Source: Pinus tabuliformis (lineage: Eukaryota > Streptophyta > Pinopsida > Pinales > Pinaceae). Taken from it: a DNA stretch of 64,000 nucleotides. The notes under the pieces were generated by a model. That model saw only the letters and a program-made list of their open reading frames with translations, was not told where the DNA came from and did no database searches. This document shows, piece by piece, positions 22,385 through 33,110 of this stretch (its first letter is position 1; the number at the start of each line of letters is the position of its first letter). The stretch spans positions 767,188,720 through 767,252,719 of the forward strand of contig CM062813.1 in NCBI GenBank assembly GCA_031772625.1, written 5' to 3'. Made by a program: the position numbers and the translations under genes.

Positions 22385-23235
22385 CTAGTCTCTGGTCGTA
22401 AATTTTTCGTCAAACATTTTGTTATATCCTTGAGGTTCACACAGCTTCAGATTTTGTTTGTAAAAGGGTTTGTATCCATCCCCCAGGAGAAACACATGAG
22501 GGTAATCTCTGTCCAAATATATTATAAAATTCCTTTGCGCATCAGCTTCCAGAAATAATCGCATCATTTTAAGCACTCCTTGTGTATCGGCTCCATTTGC
22601 GTTACTCCCCCTCCCGAAAAGGAGCTCTGCAACTTCGCCCCTCATCTCTTTGATGCATTTTTTCAAATACATTTCATGCATCCTTGATACTCCCTGTTCC
22701 AAGGCTTGTAGCCCGGCACATGCCTTAAGTGCACAAGGAAATATAAATCTGTCAGGCCACATACCAACTGTTTCCATTCGACTAAATAATGCAAGTGCTT
22801 CTTCATAATGTCGTGCCTGGCATATTCGCCAATCATGGCAGTCCATGAGAAGACGTTGCACTCAGAACTTTTTTCAAACACATATATCAGAGATTTCATA
22901 TTGGTGGAAGCCTGCAAGAGGGATGTGTAGCTGTTAGTAACAAAGAAAAGAGGAGCTTCGTTAGTCAAGATTAATTGCTTCAAAAATGGAATAATGTCAA
23001 TGAAAAATGCAAGGATTGAAGCTATTATCAGTGGTTGAAGTAGTTGCTTTATTTTCAAGAGTTCCAAAAGCAAATATGCTTGAGAAATGACCTTCATTTC
23101 CCTCGAGCGCCAATCCATTGTTTTTACATTATTGTCAAAAACTCCTTCCTCGGCTGCAATCAAGGGTGAATTGCTGTTAAAGAGCAGGATATTCACTTGT
23201 ATCAAGTAACTTCCTCTCCTCGAAAGTGGTTCCAA
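22385..23235 (-). pseudogene. PPR-protein gene relic inside the LTR element
   Basis: On the minus strand one frame contains VFEKSSECNVFSWTAMIGEY and a second contains HYEEALALFSRMETVGMWPD followed by a segment ending ALKACAGLQALEQG. Together these are the classic P/L/S pentatricopeptide pattern (VFD.MP..DV.SWTAMI, then EAL.LF..M...G..PD..TF...L.AC). The family makes organelle RNA-editing and processing factors, usually of more than 400 residues; only about one and a half repeats remain. The frame changes between the two halves around 22800. The piece downstream (22385-22640) is open but unrecognised. It lies antisense to the surrounding element. Confidence 0.7.
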
Positions 23236-23412
23236 TCCTACTGCTTAGTTTTGACTCAACCTATTCCTATAGATGTATTGCATCTTCTCCGCATAATATT
23301 TGTTAAAAATACACGATTGCAGAATGGAAAATGCGTCACGCCTCAGACTGATTATTGATACATATCATAGAGCACTCAATCATGGATGAATGAATGAGAA
23401 TACATATGTAAT

Positions 23413-23415
<3 letters not shown>

Positions 23416-23483
<68 letters not shown>
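23416..23483. repeat. AT dinucleotide microsatellite
   Basis: About 33 uninterrupted AT units. It causes the IYIYIY frames on both strands. Confidence 0.97.
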
Positions 23484-23486
<3 letters not shown>

Positions 23487-24300
23487 CTGTTTTTGAATCC
23501 GTGAGAAGGCAAATGTGGGCTTCTTCGGCCTCCTCTGGGCTCCTGAGAGGAGTTGGTTATCAAAGTCTATAAAACTTCTATTCTTGTATTCAATTACGTT
23601 GGAACCATGGTCGAGATGCGTTGATTGATGGTTTGATGAAATATGTGACTAGCTGTGTGAGAAAGAAAACAGGACATGCATTGGCGTTTTATTAGAGAAG
23701 AGGAAATTGCTCATCATTTCATACATTCAGTGAAAAAAAAAACAACTTCTGCCCATCGTCAAAGCTGTGACCTAATATTTTCCTCACATATCGGCATCTA
23801 CATCAACATCGTGGGAAGGAAAAGGATATTTTTTGTTGAGGATCGAGGGGTACTGTGGCCTAGAATGTATTTGGGTGAAGCTTATATATATGCAACGTTG
23901 AAAACTCCTATAGTGTGCAGTGACTAAGTCTTGGTATGCTATACTTTCTTCTTGAAAATTGTGTGTATATATAGTTGATCAATAATATGCCATGTGATGG
24001 GCATATGTGGTATGAACGTGTGGTACCATATGATATGAAAGCATCCTATGCGTTGGTCATTTTGCTTGTCGATTCATCTCCCACTCCCTCACAGTTGCAG
24101 TTTCTTGCTCTATTTTAAGGGATTTCTTTGGCAGTCGTTGCTCCATTTTGTGTTGTGTGTGAAGTCTATTAGTGCTCCTAAAAATAGGTGAATCCAACAA
24201 ACTTTGGCCACTAGTGGTTGATGTTTCCAATTCTTCCCATTAATTCAAGAAGGGAATAAACTTTAACTACACAATTCAACACACTTCACTAGTTTAAAAA

Positions 24301-25026
24301 ATGGATAAAATTGGTGAAGTATTAGAGTTGTTGAATAATTTAGTACATTTCATTGATCATGATACAGTGAAAATCAACAAGAACACTCTCTGTGATATTA
24401 AAACATGTCTACAGAATACACAGGAAAAAATAGACTTTTTGGAGCTTGAATATCAGCTTCAGCGAGTAGAATTACAACAATGGAGTCACCATTCTCAACT
24501 TGTCTATGTTCAAAACATTGAAACAAATTCGCATAAACAACAAGTCAATAATGTTACAGTTGATTCACATCCAGTGCCCAATGAAGCAACAAAGTTACAT
24601 GCAGATACAAAAGTTCAGCCTGCACTTCCCAAGTCGGTCATCAAACCTTGGGAAGAGCTTGTCCATAACAAGCATAGAACTGGTCTTGGATATGACAAGG
24701 ATGTGTCCTTTCATATTCCAAATTACTCAAAGCTCATCCAATTTCAAAGTGTTGGATTCCTTTATGACAGTTCACCTTCAGTTGTTCCAGGTTCTGCTCC
24801 TCTTCCACGGCAACAACAACAGATTGTGAAATGCCAACACTGTGACCGAGTTGGCCACATGAAACATAATTGTTTTGATCTTCATCCATGTAAGCACTGC
24901 CATAAAACCAATCATTCTTCAAACAGATGCTTCAAAAACAAACATCATGCAAGAACAAAGATTCAACTTGGATGGATCGCTTCTTGGCAGTGGCCTTCAA
25001 CATCCAAGAAGATATTTCGCTCATAG
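24301..25026 (+). CDS. Gag-like protein of the small-LTR element
   Basis: Open frame of 241 residues from ATG 24301. It begins MDKIGEVLELLNNLVHFIDH. A segment around residues 120-160 contains PWEELVHNKHRTGLGYDKDV, G-patch-like in part. Residues about 175-215 hold a zinc knuckle CQHCDRVGHMKHNC followed by a second Cys/His cluster (CKHCHKTNHSSNRC). Nucleic-acid-binding zinc knuckles and the position between primer-binding site and polypurine tract indicate a gag-type protein. Part of a fossil element; no polymerase follows. Confidence 0.65.
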   Translation: MDKIGEVLELLNNLVHFIDHDTVKINKNTLCDIKTCLQNTQEKIDFLELEYQLQRVELQQWSHHSQLVYVQNIETNSHKQQVNNVTVDSHPVPNEATKLHADTKVQPALPKSVIKPWEELVHNKHRTGLGYDKDVSFHIPNYSKLIQFQSVGFLYDSSPSVVPGSAPLPRQQQQIVKCQHCDRVGHMKHNCFDLHPCKHCHKTNHSSNRCFKNKHHARTKIQLGWIASWQWPSTSKKIFRS

Positions 25027-25669
25027 AACAAGATTTGTTCTCGAATATTGAAAAGTCTTGCAGTTGAGGTCTCTTCATCTTCTCACCTTGTATCTAAAAA
25101 GGGGGGAAATGATGGTCATCTACAAGCTTCAAACCCACATCAAGCGAGCCTGAGCCACAACATGCCATACTAGATTCAGATTTGTAGCCAGAGACAAATA
25201 TGCCACTGAGCATGCCTTCAATCGGTGATACCTCTTCAAAGAATTGGGGACAATTCCTCTAGCAGAACACTTCAGTTTCTTGCTAGTTTTGGAAGAGTTC
25301 CAGGAATTGCATCAAGTAATCCAGAGTTGTTGGTCATCCTTAAACCATCACAGGTTGAGACCTCCTTTTTGAGGTTGAGGTTCTCCCTTTTATGTGGGGT
25401 GAAACCTCCCTTTCATAGTTGAAGGTTTCCCTCTTCAAAACATCAAGAGAACTTCCTCTAGGAGAAGACCTGAGCTTCATGCCAGACTTGGAAGACTTAT
25501 GGGAATTGCACTAAGCGTTCCAGTGTTGGTGGTCATCCTTAAACCACCGCCCTTTATACCAACATTTCGGAGAGCACATTCAACCTAGTGTTGCCATGCA
25601 TCTTTGCACATTTTGTATTAGAGCTCTCTTCTTAGACTCATACATAACCCTTCGGATTAAGGGGGGGAA

Positions 25670-25853
25670 TGTTGGACACCTAATCCCCTGAGGGTTGGTG
25701 TGGAAGATGAATAGTCTAAGGAAGTCTAAGAGACCTTGGAATACGAAACCAAGGGTCATTTGAATGTACTATAAATGTATATCATTGACAATAATAAACA
25801 CACACTCATGTTTATCATTCATCTTTTGTGTTTGCCATGTATGTGTTTTAACA
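25670..25853 (+). repeat. 3' LTR of the small-LTR element, also part of the right arm
   Basis: Begins TGTTGGACACCTAATCCCC after the polypurine tract and ends TTTTAACA. It matches the left-arm copy at 2978-3161 more closely than the 5' LTR at 21665. Confidence 0.88.
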
Positions 25854-27003
25854 GAAATAATGTGTGTGCCATGTAGACCCCCATGTGGTTGTGGCATGGC
25901 ACCTTGTGAGCTAGGGATGGTCTTGTGGGTACCACGTAGATTCCTCTTGATGACATGGCCTCTTTAATGAACCAAACCACTAAGGGGCATAACTTTCTAT
26001 CCAAGACTTGGATCGAGGTAAACTTTATATCGGTAAAAATATCTTAGTGAGTTAAAAAAATTATTGGTATTAGTTTTATGTTTCAAAAGCTTTGAGGAAA
26101 AGAGGTTTTTGTAACCCCATCTTCATAAAATACCTTAGATATTGAGTCAAATTGAGATAGTTTAAGGAGTTGGAGCTGTTACAAAATGTTTATGTAAACT
26201 AGGTTTCAAGTGCACCTAAATGGCTTCTAACATACTTGAGGTTATGTAGAAGACAATTTTGTATACACCCTCACCCAAACAATATGGGGGTGGGGATTGG
26301 GATATAGGTGGAAGTGATATTATTCAAAAATCATGTTCCAAGGATAAAATCATATTCGAAGGATATTATTTTGTTTCCAATATTATTTTGCATTTTATCT
26401 ACCCTATTACCACTATGATACCACTATGATGAGATCTGGAGCAATTTTATGCAAGATTATATTACAAGAATATTTTTAAGTTTTGCATAATATCATCCAA
26501 ATATAATTTTGCATAATATGTAGAACAACCTCCATAATAAATGAGGTGAAATAAATATTTTGCAAAATCATAGCGTGGAAATTTTATAAAAAAAATATAA
26601 TAATATTCCTACAAAATAATTCATATTATGATATGATAATTCATATTATACTAAATTGTATAAAACAATATTATACAAAACAAATAATATTCATTTAATG
26701 TAATTTTGCACCATATCTTTAAATGTAATAATAAGTTTGAAAAATAGATATTATGCAAAATCAGATTGATTAATATTATCCATCAATAAAATCTTAAAAA
26801 ATAATTTTGCATAGTATACCTAGCCACACCATCAACTTCGTAATAAATCAAGTTGCCCAACACTCTCGTATTAAAATTTATTTTTGAGAAAACTATAAAC
26901 TCACCCTTCAAACATATAAATATATGCACATTCCCGTCCTTTTGAAACCTTGATGCTCCTCTATTTTCATTTCATCACATCCCGAAATTCATTCAACAGC
27001 AAC

Positions 27004-27489
27004 ATGGAAAGCAGTCAATGGAATAAACTACCAGTTGATCTGCTAATTCGAGTCCTAAGCAGGCTTCCCATCTTGGATTTACGTAAGCTATCGCTCACTT
27101 GCAGGTATTTCCTTTCCTTAGTCTTAGATCCCTCCTTTGCCCTTCACTATGATAGAAGCTTTGTTGGCCACCCAATGTTCTTTCTTATGTCAGATTTGAT
27201 TGAGAAACGCACACGGTCGCCGTCTTTAAAGTCCATTATTTGGCAAGCAGGAAGGCTTGCCAACTTCACATGGCGAAACCCATTGCTCCATGACTTATCG
27301 GAATACCAATGGAGGAGGCCGGTCACATACGACGATGGGTTCATGTGTTTCGAGGGATTCGTAGGGCCTAATTATCTTCACGATATTAACCATGAGAACA
27401 CCAGGTTACTGGTGGTAAACCCAATATTTTGTAAGGCGAGCCGGATATTGAGTGTACCTGCCATGGCTAACTCAGTTCTCGATTCCTAA
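27004..27489 (+). CDS. F-box protein, right copy, intact
   Basis: 161 residues from ATG 27004 (MESSQWNKLPVDLLIRVLSR) to TAA 27487-27489. The F-box occupies about residues 5-45 (WNKLPVDLLIRVLSRLPILD, then the LRKLSLTCRYFLSL end); such domains bind SKP1 in SCF ubiquitin ligases. The C-terminal part (SLVLDPSFALHYD to VPAMANSVLDS) has no Kelch or LRR repeats and is short compared with the usual 350-450 residues, so the substrate-binding region may be truncated. It converges on the decayed MYB copy. The start is supported by the left copy, which conserves the same ATG context. Confidence 0.75.
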   Translation: MESSQWNKLPVDLLIRVLSRLPILDLRKLSLTCRYFLSLVLDPSFALHYDRSFVGHPMFFLMSDLIEKRTRSPSLKSIIWQAGRLANFTWRNPLLHDLSEYQWRRPVTYDDGFMCFEGFVGPNYLHDINHENTRLLVVNPIFCKASRILSVPAMANSVLDS

Positions 27490-27499
27490 ATCCACCTCT

Positions 27500-28500
27500 A
27501 TAGAAAAGTTAATGCTCCGTCCTTACACTCACCTGACAGGAGTTTTTTTCCATTGCTCTGTACAAGTCTTCTCAGATGTAAAATCTGTTGAACAGACGAA
27601 CAGAGAGGGAGCAAATTAAGTATTGAGATGATTGCTTGTTCGAAACAATGAACTCTCGGCTAAACTAACTGCATCTCCCCCAGAATAATCGTAATGAGGA
27701 GATTGCTGGTAACCTAAACTCGACATAGAATAGAGAAAATGTGTAGCTGCTGTTTCGACGGCATTATCAGCCAATGGCAAACCAATCCGCTCAAATTCTT
27801 CGTTTTCGATGGAATCGTTCACAACTAGGTCGCGCCATGAGAATTTCCTAGTTTCTTGAATGTTCCATAATTGGAAGGCTTCATCTGATATATGATTACT
27901 GCAGCCCTCATTGTTATATCCATTTGCTCTTACAATTCCACAATGTCGCACGACTACAGGAGATTTTGATCTTGTTCTTCAATTTTCTGAAGTCCTGGGT
28001 TGAGATTTGTTCATTGACAGGCACAGCTTCTTGCCCATATGAGTGTTCCGGTAATTCTTAGATTTCGTTGTCTATTCGACCAGGCAATCGTCCTGCTTAG
28101 AGACCACCTGCAAATACATTGTATAGTTGAGATTAACTCAATGGAAGATTTCCAAAATATTTCAAAACCTAAGAAAACCGAAAGTGTCATGTGCACTGAA
28201 TAATGAGCTCCTCCTCGTCGGGAGAAATGTTACCATGACCACAACCTGCAACTCTTTCCACATCGCTTAAGACCTGCAAAACAAAACCTACCCGGTCATT
28301 TAGCCTCTCAATGCGCATTTTGTTTGCAATAAAAATTGCAATTAGAATTTCACTGAAACTCACCTGCTTTTTTAGGGATATTTTTCCATCCATTGCTGCT
28401 ATGAATTCGAATGTATTCAGAGAGATTCATATCCTCCATGTCGGACCAAGCCCACGGCTAGGACCCTTTGAACAGCTAGGGGATCTAACCATCTTCAATA
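27500..28500 (-). pseudogene. R2R3-MYB gene, right copy, decayed
   Basis: Counterpart of 239-1333. Exon 1 is recognisable near 28490-28370. Exon 2 (about 28270-28200) has lost the segment encoding [12 protein letters not shown] and, separately, its 3' end with the splice donor. Exon 3 contains several small frame changes between the AGRLPGR and NYWNTHM regions. The C-terminal part stays open for 111 codons (27951-27616) and ends LNT-stop, probably the ancestral end. GGACGATTG here encodes Gly-Arg-Leu where the intact left copy has Gly-Trp-Leu. Confidence 0.85.
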
Positions 28501-28872
28501 TTCTTCCGTAACCCGTTAAGGCTAACTCAAAACAGCTGATGGTCTGCTCTGACACGGGACTGGCCTCCTCGCTTCCCTTTGAAAATAGCGCGCTTCGAAA
28601 TTCAAATTTGAATTCAAATCAAATGGGTATATGACACGGGACTGTCCTCCTCGCTTCTCTTTGGAAATAGGGCACTTCAAAATTCAAATTTGAATTCAAA
28701 TCAAATGGGTATATGAGTATTAATGTCGACATACTATCATGTTGCGATCAAGGCCGAGACTAAGGTAAATGTGCCGGAGGTTGGTAAATGTGCTCATCAA
28801 TATGCCAGAGGGAGGCTAAAGTGGCTGCGGGCAGGGTCGTTGTCGAGGGGCAGGAGCATGACGGCGGTTCTT

Positions 28873-29036
28873 ATATCCAACTCCATAGGAAAGTAATTGC
28901 GCCTTGACATGCGCCGGAGATAGCCATATAACAAGTGCACGGTAATGATTAGATAAGAAAAAAAAAAGACCCGCGGTGTTATATGGCTATCTCCAACGCA
29001 TGTCAGGCGCAATTACTTTCCTATGGAGTTGGATAT
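28873..29036. mobile_element. Foldback element with about 59-bp inverted arms
   Basis: ATATCCAACTCCATAGGAAA at 28873 onward is mirrored by TTTCCTATGGAGTTGGATAT ending at 29036. The arms are 28873-28931 and 28978-29036 with a 46-bp A-rich loop. Similarity seems to continue beyond the second insertion (AGGAATTGCC at 29232 against GGCGGTTCTT before 28873). A MITE at 29037-29222 has therefore probably landed in this element's right end. Confidence 0.75.
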
Positions 29037-29222
29037 GGCAGCGCCTAACGAGCCATATATCAAGTATTAAATGCACCCGGAGATGCACGCGACATAGCTC
29101 GTTAACACGCAAAATGCCTTTTTTTATTTAGTGACGGTTTTGCATTTTGCGTGTTAACGAGTTATGTCGGGTGCATCTTCAGGTGCATTTAATACTTGAT
29201 ATATGGCTCGTTAGGCGCTGCC
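29037..29222. mobile_element. 186-bp MITE with 80-bp terminal inverted repeats, Mutator type
   Basis: The ends GGCAGCGCCTAACGAGCC and GGCTCGTTAGGCGCTGCC are exact inverses, and the inverted repeats run about 80 bp with about four mismatches around a loop of roughly 20 bp. GTTGGATAT flanks it exactly on both sides (29028-29036 and 29223-29231). A 9-bp target-site duplication is typical of Mutator-like elements. It has no coding capacity and would need a MULE transposase in trans. Confidence 0.9.
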
Positions 29223-29349
29223 GTTGGATATAGGAATTGCCCTCCACGACAGCCGGAGAGGGATGGATGCACCGGATGGATGCCATGATGCATGGTCGAG
29301 GATGAAAGGGCACCATGACGTCAACCACCCAGTCTGCCGCTGTCAGAGG

Positions 29350-29410
29350 GTACCTCCATAGCATTAACTTTGCTATGGAGGTGGAAATAGGAACCGCCCT
29401 ACTTAAGAGC
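29350..29410. repeat. Third small foldback related to the first
   Basis: ACCTCCATAGCATTAACTTTGCTATGGAGGT forms a hairpin in three steps (ACCTCCATAGC, a short loop, GCTATGGAGGT). The following GGAAATAGGAACCGCCCTAC resembles GGATATAGGAATTGCCCTCC at 29226-29246. Confidence 0.6.
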
Positions 29411-29712
29411 CGAACTTATCTCGATTGCAGGTTGCAGAACCCCGTCTACATGGCTAACTGGGCCCTCCATCTCCGTCACGGTCTCTGTTTATCATCCATT
29501 CCAATGCTGTGCCCGAAATGTTTTTGAAATCCCACCAACCTAGGTAGGTGCTGGTGGACGTAGAATTAATGGTCAAGTTAATGTTGCCCATCGTCTGTCC
29601 CTTTAGAGCTCTCAGTTCCCCCCAAAATGAATTCAAAACATCCATTTTCGGCGGCAAGTTTTTTATTCCTGCAGGTGTCTTTGTTCAAAACTGATGCGTG
29701 CAACTCTATCCA

Positions 29713-30520
29713 GTGATGGCATCCTTTTATCTGCATCTCCCAGTCATCGATCTTAATCTCCTCCTTTCGAGTAAATATGGAGGAAGCAACGATGAGCTGC
29801 TGGAGCTTGGGAAGCTGAGGGATGGTTGCATATCATCAACCACGGAGTGGACCCAAATCTTCCATATCATCAACCACGGAGTGGACCCAAATCTTGTTCC
29901 AATGGTGGACTCCATTTCTCGAGACATGTTTGCACTGCCCACTAACATCAATGAATTGAAAGGCCATTTCTTCCAATTTGTGGCCAGAAATATCGGTATG
30001 TTCATGTTTTTCTCAAAATGGTTATGAAAAATTAAAATCTCTACTTGTGAACTCACACATATCCATATCCGGAATAAGCATTGATAGTTTTTATTTCTGC
30101 GATTATGAAAAAATAAAATCTCTACTTATGAACTCACACATATCCAGAATAAGTATGTGATAATTTTTATCGTGTCTTGCAGAGAGAAATACATGTCAGA
30201 GGTGATGGATTATCGCATAGAATGTAGAAACTCATTATGTACAGTGTAGATGTGGACTTGAGTAAGCACTACGGATCAACGCCCTTTGACAAGTTTCTAC
30301 GCACGAACGGTATTGTAATAGAAACGCTGAAGCAGGATCTGCTGAGGCAATTTTCTACAAAGCTCATACTAGGTTGCCATACCATTCTCTATCATACTAG
30401 GCTGCCTTACCATTCTCTACCAAGATGATGTGGGTGGCCTCCAGTTCGGAATAAAGGAAGGAGAGTGAGTTGATATCGAGGCCATTCCTAGATATTTGTT
30501 GTTAATATTGATAATGCTTT
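29713..30520 (+). pseudogene. 2-oxoglutarate/Fe(II) dioxygenase gene relic
   Basis: From ATG 29713 the frame reads ASFYLHLPVIDLNLLLSSK, then HIINHGVDPNLVPMVDSISR: the DIOX_N domain of plant 2-oxoglutarate-dependent dioxygenases. A donor-like GTATG at 29996 and TTGCAG at about 30177-30182 bound an intron; the next piece (EKYMSEVMDYRIEC and STPFDKFLRTNG) and TILYQDDVGGLQ near 30410 fit the following exons. Frame changes separate the pieces, and the iron-binding HxD motif, which should lie before TILYQDD, is not found. A 34-bp tandem duplication (29829-29862, 29863-29896) disrupts the first exon. The family oxidises hormones and specialised metabolites; the substrate cannot be told. Confidence 0.75.
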
Positions 30521-31940
30521 AAAGGTGAGAAATTAATATTTTTTCTGCAAGCGATTAGAATTGGGTTGTAGGGGAATATTCAAACAAATATTGATTTAAA
30601 TATCGATTAGAATTGGGTTGTAAGGGAATTTCAAACAATAGATAACTTAAATGTGAATGGCAGATATGAAATATGGAGTAATGGCAAATATCGCAGCTAA
30701 GCACCCAGTGGTTCAAGGCAGGGTGGATCGAAAAGGAACAGGTTGTCTATAGCCTTATTTTTGTTATTTTCAAAGGCAGCAGAAATTGTTGCTCCCTGAG
30801 AAGTGAACAAGGAGCATCCCCAACTATACAGAGCATTTACAGCTCAAACTCAAGAACTGAATTTGCATGTGATGTAAGTGTTGGGGGAATATTGGCTAAC
30901 CATGGGTTATTGTGAACTACTTAAGCGTTTGGAGTTTCAATCGAGCATGATGTGAACATTATTATGCATTAATTTCACTTTGGTTTATATTGGCACTCTC
31001 TCTTTTAATAAATTTTAAAATCTTTTACTTTTGTATTAATGTTTGAAACTCGGCATTTAATTATTATTATTTTTAAATAAAATATAAAATAATATTTGAT
31101 ATTTAGTTTAGGTTAAAAAAAAATCAAATAAATAATAAAAATTTAAGATCTCAGAGAATAAAATTTATTTATTTATAGTAGAGAAATTAATAATTTAGAA
31201 AAAAATTTAAACAATTTAATTATTAAATAAATAGGGTTTTTAAAATTTTAATTTAATTATTCATAACTTTTATTGGTTCATGATATTGTAACAAATTTTA
31301 TTTACAAATTAAGAATTTTCATGATTAAGCCTATAAATTTCCATATAATTTTTTATTTTTGTTTTTAACTTGTATATTAATTCTTTTTATTATTTTTTAA
31401 TAATAGTTTAAAGTAAAGTTAAAATTTAGCTAGTCTTCGTGAATTTTTTTCAATTTTGGCAATGTGAAATGTATCTTGTAATAAGTGTTTTCATGCTGGT
31501 TGCTACATATAGTGTTTGCCAACCATATAATTTACATGGATGCGCTACTCTTAAATAATTTGAAAGAGAAAGAAAGATTAATAATTTATAAATTTAATAT
31601 GAGAAATATAATTAAAGAATTAGAGAAAAAGTTAAATTACAATTTTATTTTAAATAGTTTGGGGATAATTCATTAAAGATGAAATGTACAACACAAAATA
31701 ATTTGAACTTTATAATTTATAATTTTTGTTTTGAAAAAAAAATGAGAATAAGTTTGCACAAATTTTGTATTAAGGTAAGTTCTAAAATCTATAAATATGG
31801 CATGCTCTCTAAACCTTTAGGCATATTTATAGAAGTCCAATCAATGAAGACCAAATTAAATTAAGGGAGTAAGTTTAAAAGGTAAAAGAAATAGGGAAGT
31901 TCAAAATGCCAAACAATCAGGAATATAAAAGCAATCTTAG
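30521..31940. other. AT-rich DNA, no gene seen
   Basis: Includes ATTGATTTAAATATCGATTAGAATTGGGTTGTA-type short repeats at about 30545 and 30600 (each described only in part). Small AT-driven frames at 31485-31864 are not convincing. Confidence 0.45.
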
Positions 31941-31949
31941 AGTGAAATT

Positions 31950-33110
31950 CTCTTATGAAATTTAGGACCATGATAAATCTAAGGTTCCTAAAGTAGAAAT
32001 ATTTATGTTGTGCCAACTATTGAATGAGAGATCTTACCATAGAGAGATTGAAGACATAACTTGTTACATAAAAAAAAACATTTTCCACCACATTAGGCTT
32101 AAGAAAGACCAATTATACACATGGATGGGGATTTCAGATATTAATGATAAGAATATTATATAAAAATATATTATTTTGCACCTATTAATTCTATTTTTGA
32201 TAAGAAAACAATCTAGATAAAAATGATCCTTATAATGACTTAGAACAAGATATTTATAGTATGAGAAATGAAGGTGATATCTTATTGCTAGAAGACTTTA
32301 ATGATTAAACAATTAGTCAAGCCATTATTTTAGACAATCATTCCAATACTAATTCTCTATGGCTAGATGAATATTTTGTTATAGCTAGCATATATAAAAG
32401 AAACTCCAAATACATGGTTGAGAGTTTTTTTGCCATTGAGCCAATAAAGTTTTGTATATTTTGAAATCTAATAATCTACAATGGTCTAATAAAGGCACAA
32501 ATCCAACTGGATGAGTTGTATCTTGACATGTATCATAGATTATGTTTATGTCATAATGATATTCTTATATCCTGAATACAAAGAAATATTAACATTTGAC
32601 ACCCTAAACAACAATGAGTCAAACTTTGGTTATAGACCTTGAATACCAGTTCCTTTACTATGCACAAAATCCCCAATGAATATAATTATAGTAATAAAGT
32701 ATCCATTGAATAGAATTAAGATAGTAAAATGCACTTGATAGTATACAAACACAAATCTAATTTTTTTTAAAGGATTTAAATAGTGAATTAAATATCCTAT
32801 TAAATAAGGACAATATTAAAGACCTATATTGGAATTTTACAACCTCCCTCTCTACTTCCATTAACAAGTTCTCTATTGAGATGTTATGTCAAGAATAAAA
32901 TGGAATGAGTAACACTTATTGTCATAAGAGTGCAAGATTACTAGAAACACCATTAGGAATGTTTTAAATGAGCCCTTAAAATATGACAAAATAAATAGAT
33001 GCAAATCCCAAATTAAAATGAAAAAAACAAAAGATATGATATAAATAGAAACCAAAGAAAGCCTTTGCACTTATTTAACACGATTCTAAGAAATTATAAA
33101 TGAAACTTCT
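31950..33110 (+). pseudogene. LINE ORF2 endonuclease relic
   Basis: A frame near 32220-32310 reads NDPYNDLEQDIYSMRNEGDI then LLLEDFND. This is the GDFN region of an apurinic-type endonuclease (exonuclease-endonuclease-phosphatase fold). It continues ISQAIILDNHSN and SLWLDEYFVIAS. Near 32590 a shifted frame gives FDTLNNNESNFGYRP, the degenerate SDHRP catalytic segment. Further pieces (EDLYWNFTTSLS-like near 32815; YCHKSARLL near 32910) suggest the linker towards the polymerase. Many stops and shifts; old. Confidence 0.6.

Larger units (their letters stand above)
21665..25853 (+). mobile_element. Small-LTR retrotransposon fossil with captured sequence
   Basis: LTRs of about 180 bp at 21665-21842 and 25670-25853, a primer-binding site (TGGTATCAGAGC) at 21843 and a polypurine tract (AAGGGGGGGAA) before 25670 define a 4.2-kb element. 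It holds a gag-like frame (24301-25026) but no protease, integrase or polymerase that I can see. It also carries an antisense PPR gene relic and an AT microsatellite. No target-site duplication links the two ends, so it may be a recombinant of two copies. Non-autonomous or broken. Confidence 0.75.
25384..28730 (-). repeat. Right arm of the large inverted duplication
   Basis: Reverse complement of 1-3447. It begins at TCCCTTTTATG (25384), inside the retrotransposon 3' internal region, and ends at GTCGAC (28725-28730). It is about 100 bp shorter than the left arm, partly through deletions in the MYB copy. Confidence 0.93.

Noticed and set aside
23336-23572. Frames with IYIYIY runs as transmembrane proteins
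   Set aside because: They are translations of an AT microsatellite.
25764-25967. Cys-rich 67-codon frame over the LTR and its flank (and its mirror at 2827-3067)
   Set aside because: It spans an LTR boundary and is duplicated only because the arms are; no signal peptide or conserved pattern.
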